Assembly (NCBI RefSeq): GCF_021462225.1
Contig: NC_061816.1
Location: 24,103,049-24,167,048 of the forward strand
DNA: 64,000 bases
From: Girardinichthys multiradiatus
Taxonomy: Eukaryota > Chordata > Actinopteri > Cyprinodontiformes > Goodeidae
Direction of reading: 5' to 3'
Shown here: one piece after another, positions 60,101 through 64,000 of the stretch
Position numbering within the stretch: position 1 is the first letter of the stretch
Layout: each line of letters begins with the position of its first letter
Notes under the pieces: model-generated
The model's input: only the letters and a program-made list of their open reading frames with translations
Told to the model about the DNA's origin: nothing
The model's database searches: none
Made by a program: the position numbers and the translations under genes

Positions 60101-62956
60101 TTTTTCTTTTGTATTGCAGAATAAAGAAAAAAGTCATGAAAACAAACATTTCTGTATTCCAGACTGCATCAGAGCTCTGTTTCGAAGGAATGAACACATT
60201 ATACTGTTTCAACCATTTTGACTGCCTTGCAAAACTATCCATCTATCCATCCATCCATCCATCCATCGTCTTCCGCTTATCCGGGGTTGGGTCGCGGGGG
60301 CAGCGGCCTACGCAGAGAGACCCAGACTTCCCTGTCCCCAGCCACTCGGGCCAGCTCTTCCGGGGGAATCATGTTCCCTCCAGCGTGTCCTGGGTCTTCC
60401 TCTGGGCCTCCTCCCAGTGGGACGTGGCCAGAACACCTCACAAGGGAGGCGTCCAGGAGGCATGCTAACCAGATGCCCGAGCCACCTCAACTGGCTCTTC
60501 TCGACGTGGAGAAGCAGCGGCTCTAGTCTAAGTCCCTCCCAGATGACCGAGCTTCTCACCCTATCTCCAAGGGAGAGCCCAGACACCCTGCGGAGGAAAC
60601 TCATTTCGGCCGCTTGTATCCGTGATCTTGTTCTTTCGGTAATGACCCGAAGCTCATGACCATAGATGAGGGTAGGAATGTAGATTGACCGGTAAATCGA
60701 GAGCTTCGCTTTTTGACTCAGCTCTTTCTTCACCACAACAGACCAGTACAGCGCCCGCATCACTGCTGACGCAGCACCACTCCCTATATCGATCTCCCGC
60801 ACCATTTTTCCCTCATTCGTGAACAAGACCCCAAGATACTTGAACTCCTCCACTTGAGGCAGGAACCCCCTGACTCAGAGAAGGCACTCTACCCTTTTCC
60901 GGCTCAAGACCATGTCCTCGGACTTGGAGGCGCTGATTCTCATCCCGGCCGCTTCACACCCAGCTGCAAACTGCTCTGGTGAGAGCTGTAGATCAGGAGC
61001 TGATGAAGCCAACAGGACCACATCATCTATAAAAAGCTGAGACGCAATCCTAAGGCCACCAAAACGGATCCCCTCAACACCTTGGCTGCGCCTAGAAATT
61101 CTGTCCATAAATGTTATGAACAGAATCGGTGACAAAGGGCAACCTTGGCGAGTCCAACCCTCACCGGAAACAAGTCCGACTTACTGCCAACAATGTGGAT
61201 CAAGCTCTGACACCGGTCGTACAGGTACCTAACAGCCAATATCAAAGGGCCTGGTACCCCATACTCCCGGAGTACCCCCCACAAGATTCCCTGAGGGACA
61301 TGGTCAAATGCCTTCTCCAAGTCCACAAAGCACATGTAGACCCTGCTGAGGGTGTAGAGCTCGTCCAGTTTTCCACGGCCAGGACAAAAACCACACTGCT
61401 CTTCCAGAATCCGAGGTTTGAACCTCTCCAGAACCCCCGAATAGACCTTACCAGGGAAGTTTAACAGTGTGACTCCCCTATAGTTGGAACACACTCTACG
61501 GTCCCCCTTTTTGAATAGGGGGACCACCACCCCAGTCTGCCAATCCAGTGGAACTACCCCCGATGTCCACGCGATGCTGCAGAGTAACGTTAACCAACAA
61601 AACCTCATAACATCCAGAGCCTTAAAGTACTCCGGGCGAATCTCATCCACCCCCGGGGCCTTACCACAGAGGAGCTTTTTAATCACCTCGGTGACCTCAG
61701 CCCCAGAGATTGGAGAGCCCACCCCAAGGTCCCCACGCCCCGCCTGCTCAGTGGAAGACATGCCGGTGGGATTGAGGAGGTCTTCGAAGTACTCTGCCCA
61801 CCGACCCACAACGTCCCAAGTTGAGGTCAGCAGCACACCCTCCCCCACTGTAAACAGTGTTGGCGGTGTACCTCCCCCGAGACGCTGGATGGTGGACCAG
61901 AATAACCTCGAAGCCATACCGAAGTCATTTTCCATGGCCTCTCCAAACTCCTCCCATGCCCAAGTTTTTGTCTCAGCAACCAACCGAGCCGCATGCCGCT
62001 TGGACTGCCAGTATCCATCAGCTGCTTCCGGAGTCCCACAGGCCAAAATACTTTGTCCACCAGTGGGTTTGAGGATTGCCCCCGCGACAGGCACCAACAA
62101 CCTTGCGACCACAGCTCCAGTAAGTCGCCTAGGACTCAATGTCCCCCACCTCCCCCGCAAAATGTTTGAAGCTCTCCCGGAGGTGGGAGTTGATGCCCCA
62201 CCTCACGAGAGACTCTGCCATGCGGCACAGGCACGGGTTCCATGGGTGAAAGCCTGGCCACTAGGCGCTCGCCAGCGTGCCCCACCTCTAGGCCTGGCTC
62301 CAGAGTGGGGCCGCGGTGACCTGCGTCTGGGAGATGGAACACTGTTTCCATCTATTATATTCATCATAAGGGGTCTGTGGGCTGCCCTTGGTCTGATCCC
62401 TCACCTAGGACCTGTTTGCCTTGGGTGACCCTACCAGGGGCAAAAAGCCCCTGACAACATAGCTCCTAGCATCATTGGGACACTCAAACCCCTAATCTTG
62501 CTCTGTCACATAAAGTCCCAGTAACATAGATTGAACTTTGTGGTGGAGGTTTAGGCGGTATGAAGACTTCTGCAGGGCACTGTAGGCTAAAGACATGATA
62601 AACTTACAGAGAGACACTGAAACTGAAGAACCTCTTAGAAACTAATTCCAATAAACAGATAAGTCCAGTTCTGATGTTCTTTCACATGTATTAGGAAGTT
62701 CAAATGAAACAATCCATAGATACACACATTGCTGTCATCTTCTGCTTGCTTCTTCACAACAATTAGAGTAGAATGAAAATATATCAAAGCCAGAGTTTTT
62801 AACAGATTTTACCAATGGGAACATCAGATTAATGAGACAACAGCCTACCTATGATGACATGCATGCCCAGGCTTGCCAGGTGTCTTGCAGTCTCAAACCC
62901 CATTCCTCTGGTACCTCCGGTCACTATGGCAACCCGTTTATTTTGCTTGGGTAAGA
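38936..62956 (-). CDS. dhrsx: dhrsx, dehydrogenase/reductase X-linked (SDR), exons 2 to last
   Basis: Six exons join in consistent phase (lengths 108, 69, 102, 208, 208, 183) to 292 residues plus stop, close to vertebrate DHRSX without its first exon. The order of motifs is: cofactor site TGGTRGMG (exon 62849-62956); a short acidic exon; LPLHVLINN joining AG to form the NNAG motif; MASATHY with the catalytic Ser region; AAYSQSK giving the Y-x3-K pair; and a C-terminal [13 protein letters not shown] end. DHRSX is an NAD(P)-dependent enzyme. Human work places it in dolichol synthesis (polyprenol oxidation and dolichal reduction at the endoplasmic reticulum). Exon 1 (signal anchor) was not found to 64000. 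No lesion is seen, so the gene is probably functional despite introns filled by a Polinton, a Rex3 LINE and several Tc1 elements. Confidence 0.9.
39205..39440 (-). mobile_element. Tc1-like remnant in the last dhrsx intron
   Basis: TAGCTCTGGCTGCATGATAC (39286-39305), CCACCACCATGTTTCTTTG and a GTGTTCAGGGTGGTGCTTGA block are the antisense of the conserved Tc1 region also seen at 17140-17515. Non-coding. Confidence 0.55.
39577..40990 (+). mobile_element. Tc1-like left-end block, interrupted by another DNA element
   Basis: ACAGTGAGGAGAACAATTAT (39577-39596), ATTTGATACACTGCC and a TTTTTAGG...TAATTAATTAG junction are the outer non-coding part of a widespread fish Tc1. It is split at a TA by the 39747-40929 element and resumes at 40930. 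Confidence 0.65.
39747..40930. mobile_element. TA-flanked non-autonomous DNA transposon
   Basis: The inverted ends are CCGTATTTTCCGCACTATAA (39749) and its complement ending TTATAGTGCGGAAAATACGG (to 40927). TA lies on each side. Subterminal GCGCCTTATAATCCGG-type repeats recur at both ends (39815-39840, 40820-40905). About 1.18 kb, no transposase frame. The TA target and mirrored subterminal repeats suggest the Tc1/mariner superfamily. Confidence 0.75.
41020..42580 (+). mobile_element. Tc1-like transposase gene, split by a solo LTR
   Basis: 41030-41393 encodes the N-terminal and first catalytic part (an [24 protein letters not shown] run, then [13 protein letters not shown]) with a stop near 41214. 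After the LTR the frame resumes at 41984 ([17 protein letters not shown]). It runs openly to 42415 with [11 protein letters not shown] (Asp) and [18 protein letters not shown] (Glu). The 3' end CCAAACTTTTGGTCTGTACT marks the terminal repeat. Confidence 0.8.
41394..41975 (+). mobile_element. Probable solo LTR in Tc1 transposase
   Basis: A 580-bp insert begins TGTGGAAGCGTAAAGC and ends CGCTTCGCTCCCA plus a short A run. AATAAA is at 41877-41882. The flanks GAAAC and AAAAC before TGTGG/TGTTGGGG suggest a slightly altered 5-bp target duplication. The host transposase frame continues on both sides. The right end lies in an A run, so the border is uncertain by a few bases. Confidence 0.6.
42589..43755 (-). 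mobile_element. Tc1-like element with near-complete transposase
   Basis: The outer end CAGGGGTTGGACAATGAAAC directly follows TA. The - strand carries the transposase in three adjacent frames. 43677-43417 has the N-terminal helix-turn-helix region [19 protein letters not shown]. 43414-43118 has the [20 protein letters not shown] region. 43114-42818 has [20 protein letters not shown] and [14 protein letters not shown]. Only about two stops or frame changes separate these, so this is the best preserved copy of the family here. The far terminal repeat is missing beyond about 43755. Confidence 0.85.
43756..44199. other. dhrsx intron sequence, nothing clear
   Basis: It contains a CTACCGCCACTCAGTCTGGC motif like that near 7200, common in fish repeats. 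The + frame at 43523-43924 is antisense to Tc1 and chance sequence. Confidence 0.35.
44200..44470. repeat. A/T-rich tandem repeat, period about 40 bp
   Basis: Five to six diverged units contain TTCTTTTGAACAAAC and CAGGTTCAAATTTTT. TTTTGAAC recurs near 44335, 44376, 44414 and 44453. Confidence 0.7.
44630..44890 (+). mobile_element. tRNA-derived SINE followed by a Tc1 end
   Basis: CGATGGTGGCAGGGGTTCG and box B-like GGTTTGAGCCC are followed by TTGGGCAAGACACTATACCT, the body block of a widespread fish SINE. After 44800 a Tc1-family end follows (TTCACATAAAAGCCCAGTAA; GTGAAAAAGTTCAGTGGATT). Confidence 0.6.
45059..45266 (-). CDS. dhrsx: dhrsx exon with Y-x3-K
   Basis: Between acceptor CCCACAG and donor GTATGTGT it encodes [20 protein letters not shown], then a [18 protein letters not shown] segment. 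Tyr and Lys of AAYSQSK are the SDR catalytic pair. The VDPGMVDT motif is the usual post-catalytic turn. Confidence 0.93.
45348..45555 (-). CDS. dhrsx: dhrsx exon with catalytic Ser region
   Basis: Between acceptor GATGTAG and donor GTGTGAGC it encodes [36 protein letters not shown] and [20 protein letters not shown]. The preceding exon supplies NNA so that NNAG is formed across the junction. Confidence 0.93.
45715..45816 (-). CDS. dhrsx: dhrsx exon (LPLHVLINN)
   Basis: Between acceptor TTTCCAG and donor GTAGGCTC it encodes [17 protein letters not shown], then [11 protein letters not shown]. The VDLTS segment is the SDR adenine-ring site. It is separated from the upstream exon by a 13.6-kb intron nearly filled by the Polinton. 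Confidence 0.92.
45817..46175 (-). other. dhrsx intron flank left of the Polinton
   Basis: Ordinary intron sequence. Its last six bases GTAATG (46170-46175) form the left half of the Polinton target duplication. Confidence 0.6.
46176..46420 (+). repeat. Polinton left terminal inverted repeat
   Basis: It matches the complement of 58895-59133 over about 240 bases. Landmarks are GACAGGTGACTTTTGACC, GGTGGTGTGAGGGGTGTGTC and TGATTGGTTGTCGTCATTAG. Inside it, GGGTGTGTTTAAGGGTGTTA is repeated about 50 bases apart. Confidence 0.95.
46421..46895. other. Polinton left arm, non-coding
   Basis: No recognisable frame. Includes a short ACATGAAATCCTAATAAAAT block resembling Tc1-family ends. It is cut at 46896 by the Tc1 insertion. 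Confidence 0.5.
46896..49553 (+). mobile_element. Tc1 copy in the Polinton, split by a LINE
   Basis: The Tc1 part 46896-47237 encodes [20 protein letters not shown] and [12 protein letters not shown]. The Tc1 end resumes at 49458 and closes with TTCATTGTCCAACCCCTG and TA at 49552-49553. It is the same family as 42589-43755. Its 5' part is missing. The LINE between them replaced only about seven bases of Tc1 sequence. Confidence 0.85.
47238..49457 (+). mobile_element. Rex1/CR1-group LINE, 5'-truncated, with reverse transcriptase
   Basis: It starts inside the post-endonuclease linker ([20 protein letters not shown]). It is open 47311-47916, has a frame change near 47900, then reverse transcriptase at 48124-48837: [47 protein letters not shown] at 48835-48837 replaces a Gln codon that is intact in the sister copy at 21530. 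The C-terminal part runs to 49194 with a small frame change. The 3' tail GCAATAAAGCTGATTCTG ends in ATTCTG repeats. 49300-49345 has duplicated TTGTACATTGTAAATT. Confidence 0.9.
49567..51874 (+). pseudogene. Polinton protein-primed DNA polymerase B, internally deleted
   Basis: The N-terminal open part (49567-50073) lacks a Met because of the Tc1 insertion. It holds three 20-residue repeats ([L/I][15 protein letters not shown] type). It ends [14 protein letters not shown] and then shifts frame into [18 protein letters not shown] (50082-50621). A second frame shift near 50590 leads into a Cys-rich section (50675-51100, many C-x2-C). The exonuclease domain and polymerase motif A are absent: 51100 jumps to [10 protein letters not shown]. 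Motif [12 protein letters not shown] (51179-51211) and motif [10 protein letters not shown] (51457-51483) are kept. TAG at 51601-51603 interrupts the C-terminus, which ends [17 protein letters not shown] at 51871. Confidence 0.9.
49690..49875 (+). repeat. Three 60-bp coding repeats in the PolB N-terminus
   Basis: Units start near 49697, 49757 and 49817 with period 60 (CTTAATCGATCAGGCTTTTG and variants). The frame is kept, giving 20-residue acidic/Pro repeats. Confidence 0.9.
51930..52160 (+). pseudogene. Polinton packaging ATPase (FtsK/HerA type), truncated
   Basis: The frame starts [20 protein letters not shown] and has Walker A-like GPSGCGKI at residues 22-29. Ile replaces the usual Ser/Thr after Lys. 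It continues [13 protein letters not shown] and is then lost, so Walker B and the arginine finger are missing. In viruses such ATPases pump DNA into capsids. Confidence 0.75.
52180..52761 (-). pseudogene. Polinton adenain-like cysteine protease
   Basis: The first frame (52761-52459) has [11 protein letters not shown] with catalytic-type His53 and FFDSYGFSP with Asp69. A frame change near 52440 leads to [18 protein letters not shown], whose first Cys fits the nucleophile, then a helix-rich tail. The order His-Asp-Cys is that of adenovirus maturation protease. It is directly downstream (11 bases) of the capsid gene on the same strand. Confidence 0.8.
52773..54078 (-). pseudogene. Polinton major capsid protein, one frameshift
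   Basis: The N-terminal half (54078-53401, [19 protein letters not shown]) and C-terminal half (53486-52773, ending [10 protein letters not shown]) overlap in different frames. One frameshift near 53440-53460 therefore splits a product of about 430 residues. Length, position between protease and small basic protein, and beta-rich wording fit the double jelly-roll capsid protein of Polintons. No internal stop otherwise. Confidence 0.8.
54078..54578 (-). CDS. Polinton small basic protein, intact frame
   Basis: 166 residues. A Gly-rich patch ([17 protein letters not shown]) is followed by an amphipathic segment [20 protein letters not shown], then Ala-rich and very basic ends ([20 protein letters not shown]). 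It overlaps the capsid start by one base. Size and chemistry recall small DNA-binding or membrane-active virion proteins of adenovirus-like viruses. The exact Polinton name is uncertain. A second Met at residue 21 ([13 protein letters not shown]) may be the true start. Confidence 0.65.
   Translation of the reverse strand: MVIIHITLVRQHCIKQARENMAQLSLRRDPNRFVNYYVSQSGGNLPGFYGAPVMYGRRIGSLFSKLFRFISPLVKKGFAIAKPHLKTAASNIASDIIGRAVSKMSGSTHTEGQEGSGIMVLSKRPRTRPPGDRLRMVKKQRQTQKRSVAAGKRRGRKSSACFDIFK
54627..55400 (-). CDS. Polinton minor capsid (penton-like) protein candidate, intact frame
   Basis: 257 residues, starting [20 protein letters not shown]. Recognisable wording is [32 protein letters not shown] and [17 protein letters not shown], ending [18 protein letters not shown]. 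This protein family accompanies the capsid genes in vertebrate Polintons, and a single jelly-roll minor capsid role is the usual interpretation. Open from start to stop. Confidence 0.7.
   Translation of the reverse strand: MNRQVKDDCFYFTLPSNASMEVFKNNTSSSFRVNLAQHIDLEGQWMVALAEISYPHTWHNLPDHDAYFEWRKVGDVEINTQRIRSGYYNSVIQLETEMELFFKKMNSGIRIQFSKVQKRFAFQASSPYEIRFFSTLAYMMGVKPGEWIHVSEPKLAPFPADIKAGFHHLYCYSDVVSPQIVGDTFAALLRTVEVQGNFSDMVTLTFNPAYYLPVSRRHIENINIEIKSDQNVPVNFVYGKTIIRLHFRPVILQRSLR
55439..56584 (-). pseudogene. Polinton integrase (DDE, with chromodomain), two frameshifts
   Basis: The N-terminal part (56584-56345) has [20 protein letters not shown] frameshift near 56390 leads to the catalytic core (56309 on): Asp in FQADLCDM, Asp in PQTDAGKEF, Glu in [11 protein letters not shown] (residues 7, 68, 102 of that frame). 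A second frameshift near 55650 precedes [19 protein letters not shown] and a chromodomain-like [18 protein letters not shown], then [12 protein letters not shown]. It is a retroviral-type integrase that inserts the element and makes 6-bp target duplications. Confidence 0.92.
56829..57660 (-). pseudogene. Polinton protein with C-x2-C...HPSQ...H-x-C motif, one frameshift
   Basis: The frame 57660-57274 ([20 protein letters not shown], Ser/Pro-rich) passes with one frameshift near 57350 into 57359-56829. The second part holds [19 protein letters not shown] (motif at about 57111-57158), then helical [21 protein letters not shown]68, C71, H75/H81 and C83 of the second frame could bind zinc. The protein lies beside the right terminal repeat in the place of accessory genes. 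Function unknown. Confidence 0.65.
57663..58717 (-). pseudogene. Polinton terminal accessory protein, unknown, one frameshift
   Basis: The frame 58717-58316 ([18 protein letters not shown], Ser/Thr-rich) shifts near 58330 into 58334-57663 ([20 protein letters not shown], acidic [10 protein letters not shown] run, basic RPAKRARM). A possible nuclear localisation signal and acidic run suggest a regulatory protein, but no family is recognised. It is two bases upstream of the next - strand start, so the two are likely one transcript. Confidence 0.55.
58895..59133 (-). repeat. Polinton right terminal inverted repeat
   Basis: Complement of 46176-46420. It ends GTGTATTTTAGTCTCT and is followed by GTCATG. 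Confidence 0.95.
59134..59457 (-). other. dhrsx intron flank right of the Polinton
   Basis: Ordinary intron sequence between the Polinton target site and the exon at 59458. Confidence 0.6.
59458..59526 (-). CDS. dhrsx: dhrsx exon (acidic helix)
   Basis: The 69-nt exon between acceptor ATCTCCAG and donor GTCTGTTC encodes [20 protein letters not shown], then EGE. It completes ATA-G to give IAGN after the Rossmann strand, as in DHRSX. The exon is short but phase-perfect with both neighbours. Confidence 0.88.
59527..60235. other. dhrsx intron, nothing recognised
   Basis: A short ORF at 60040-60468 overlaps the LINE tail and looks like chance sequence. Confidence 0.4.
60236..62495 (-). mobile_element. 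Rex3/RTE-clade LINE, 5'-truncated
   Basis: The 3' end is a (GATG)n tail (60236-60268 as ATCC repeats). On - the ORF runs 62160-61114 with [34 protein letters not shown] and [15 protein letters not shown]. The frame then shifts into 61135-60875 with [11 protein letters not shown] (catalytic Asp pair) and 60853-60308 ([15 protein letters not shown] end). The 5' end retains GCCCCTGGTAGGGTCACCC. The endonuclease is missing. It lies in the same strand as dhrsx, within its intron. Confidence 0.92.
62496..62848. other. dhrsx intron with a Tc1-end fragment
   Basis: CTCTGTCACATAAAGTCCCAGTAAC and GAAGACTTCTGCAGGGCACT (62502-62582) are the degenerate end of a Tc1 family. The rest is ordinary intron. 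Confidence 0.45.
62849..62956 (-). CDS. dhrsx: dhrsx exon 2, cofactor-binding
   Basis: After a strong acceptor (pyrimidine tract ending TTCTTGTGCAG) it encodes [20 protein letters not shown], then [15 protein letters not shown], up to donor [16 protein letters not shown] is the SDR nucleotide motif. An ATG upstream at 62981 lies in the pyrimidine tract and directly after an in-frame stop. I therefore favour an upstream exon 1 rather than a start here. Confidence 0.9.
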
Positions 62957-64000
62957 CTGCACAAGAAGGAGAAGAAGCCATTCATTTCCAAGCTGTGGTT
63001 CTTCTGGGAATAATTTTTATGGCACAGTGTAAAGAAAGGTTCAGCTTGTTCCAGTCCAACTGTTAGTTATCACAGTCTAGGTCCAGCTTATTCTAAAACA
63101 AGTCCAGGCTTTCATTGGAATGAAACCGTTGAACATCTCACACTGACAACTACACATATGTTTCTGAGTTAGTTTGGAAAATGAGTTTATCTAGATTTTA
63201 AAATTACCAAACAAAACTGTTGGCCGCAAATAGCCCAGCTTGGATGGCACCTGGTACCCATGGTAACCACTAGCACTGCTGGGGGGGGGGTATTTTTACG
63301 TAGCTGATTAAAACTTTTAGAAAGGTTAAACCTGAATAAGAAAGAGTCCAAACTGCAAGGATGGTGGGGATCACAGTCAGCGTTCCATTTCATGCACCAG
63401 AGTGTTCTGTACTTTACAGCAGTCCATAACACCAGTTTGGAGAATTAAACTGTGTGTATTTACAGAACCAGCACAAATGTCAGAAACCCGTCGCTCTTTA
63501 TCCCATTTACCCTACCACTCAGTATAATCCTGTAATATATATATATATATGCAAACTGCATAATCAGCATTATGCAGTTTTTATTATGCAACTTCTCTCT
63601 CTCTCCTCGCTGAGCTAAGACAGGAAAGGATTAGTCTGATTTAGTAGAGAGAAAATGGGCTCATTGTTTTCCATCTATTGTTAGTGCTGTAATGCAGCAA
63701 TGCAACCTGTGCAAAAGTCCTGCCTGCGGCTCTGACAACTCTTGCAGGAGAACCATACCTGTGTCACCAAACTGGGTCAAAAATCTCCTCAAATGAAGCG
63801 AAACTCTCTGATTATCAGCAAATCATTTATAGGAATCATTTATAAACCCGCATAAAGAAAGTCGAGCCACTTGAGTTTAGCTGCAGGCAGGGGTGTTTTT
63901 AGGGTCTCAAAACATTGGGGGCTCTAGCCCACATCCAAAATACTTAATATTTCAATAAGACAATTTATTGGTAATTTAAAATTAAAATAATATAGGACAT
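62957..64000. other. Right edge, exon 1 of dhrsx not found
   Basis: No hydrophobic anchor-encoding exon with a donor in the right phase was recognised on -. There is a short AT microsatellite at 63536-63551. CAGGGGTGTTTTTAGGGTCT (63888-63907) looks like a DNA-transposon end that runs off toward the edge. Confidence 0.4.

Noticed and set aside
61484..62428. 314-codon open frame on +
   Set aside because: It is the antisense of the Rex3 reverse transcriptase, whose - strand frame shows clear motifs. The + frame has no domain.
62979..62981. ATG as the dhrsx start codon
   Set aside because: It lies in a strong splice-acceptor pyrimidine tract and is preceded directly by an in-frame stop. Vertebrate DHRSX has an anchor-encoding exon upstream.

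Overview
The window looks like a chromosomal segment from a ray-finned (teleost) fish. It has spliced vertebrate genes with GT-AG introns. They lie in a dense layer of typical fish repeats: Tc1/mariner, hAT and piggyBac-type DNA elements, L2/Rex1/Rex3-type LINEs, tRNA-derived SINEs, retroviral LTRs and a Maverick/Polinton. No bacterial or organellar features were seen. All gene assignments come from reading translated sequence, with no database search.

Host genes. (1) A + strand remnant of cep70 (12377-17995): six exon pieces join in phase at the junctions that can be checked, but they carry two frameshifts and two in-frame stops. No 3' half was recognised. The piece is bracketed by two inverted copies of one hAT family. 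(2) An intact single-exon ankyrin gene of the SOWAH family (23244-24629, +). (3) dhrsx on the - strand: six exons (62849-62956, 59458-59526, 45715-45816, 45348-45555, 45059-45266, 38936-39118) whose phases all agree. They give an open Rossmann-fold SDR protein. Exon 1, which should encode the membrane anchor, was not found and probably lies beyond the right edge.

Mobile layer. Region 1-12 kb holds L2 fragments, a hairpin-rich tandem duplication, SINEs, an LTR with a tRNA-Trp-like primer site (3792-4318), a solo LTR in an RNase H-bearing LINE (5796-6214) and hAT copy A. Region 12-20 kb is cep70 with a piggyBac-type MITE, a solo LTR inside a Tc1 remnant, and hAT copy B. Region 28-34.5 kb is a provirus on the - strand (28441-33834). 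It has two 522-bp LTRs, a 5-bp target duplication, decayed pol and env, and it sits inside the endonuclease frame of a LINE. Region 39-45 kb is Tc1 in Tc1, with a solo LTR and a TA-flanked element.

The largest item is a Maverick/Polinton at 46176-59133 (12,958 bp). It has roughly 240-bp terminal inverted repeats and a near-perfect 6-bp target duplication, and it makes up about 95% of one dhrsx intron. It encodes remnants of protein-primed DNA polymerase B and a packaging ATPase on +. On - it encodes adenain-like protease, major capsid protein, a small basic protein, a minor-capsid candidate, integrase and two unassigned proteins. Most of its genes carry one or a few lesions, and its left arm was hit by a Tc1 that was itself hit by a Rex1-type LINE. 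Region 60.2-62.5 kb is a Rex3/RTE LINE in the next dhrsx intron.
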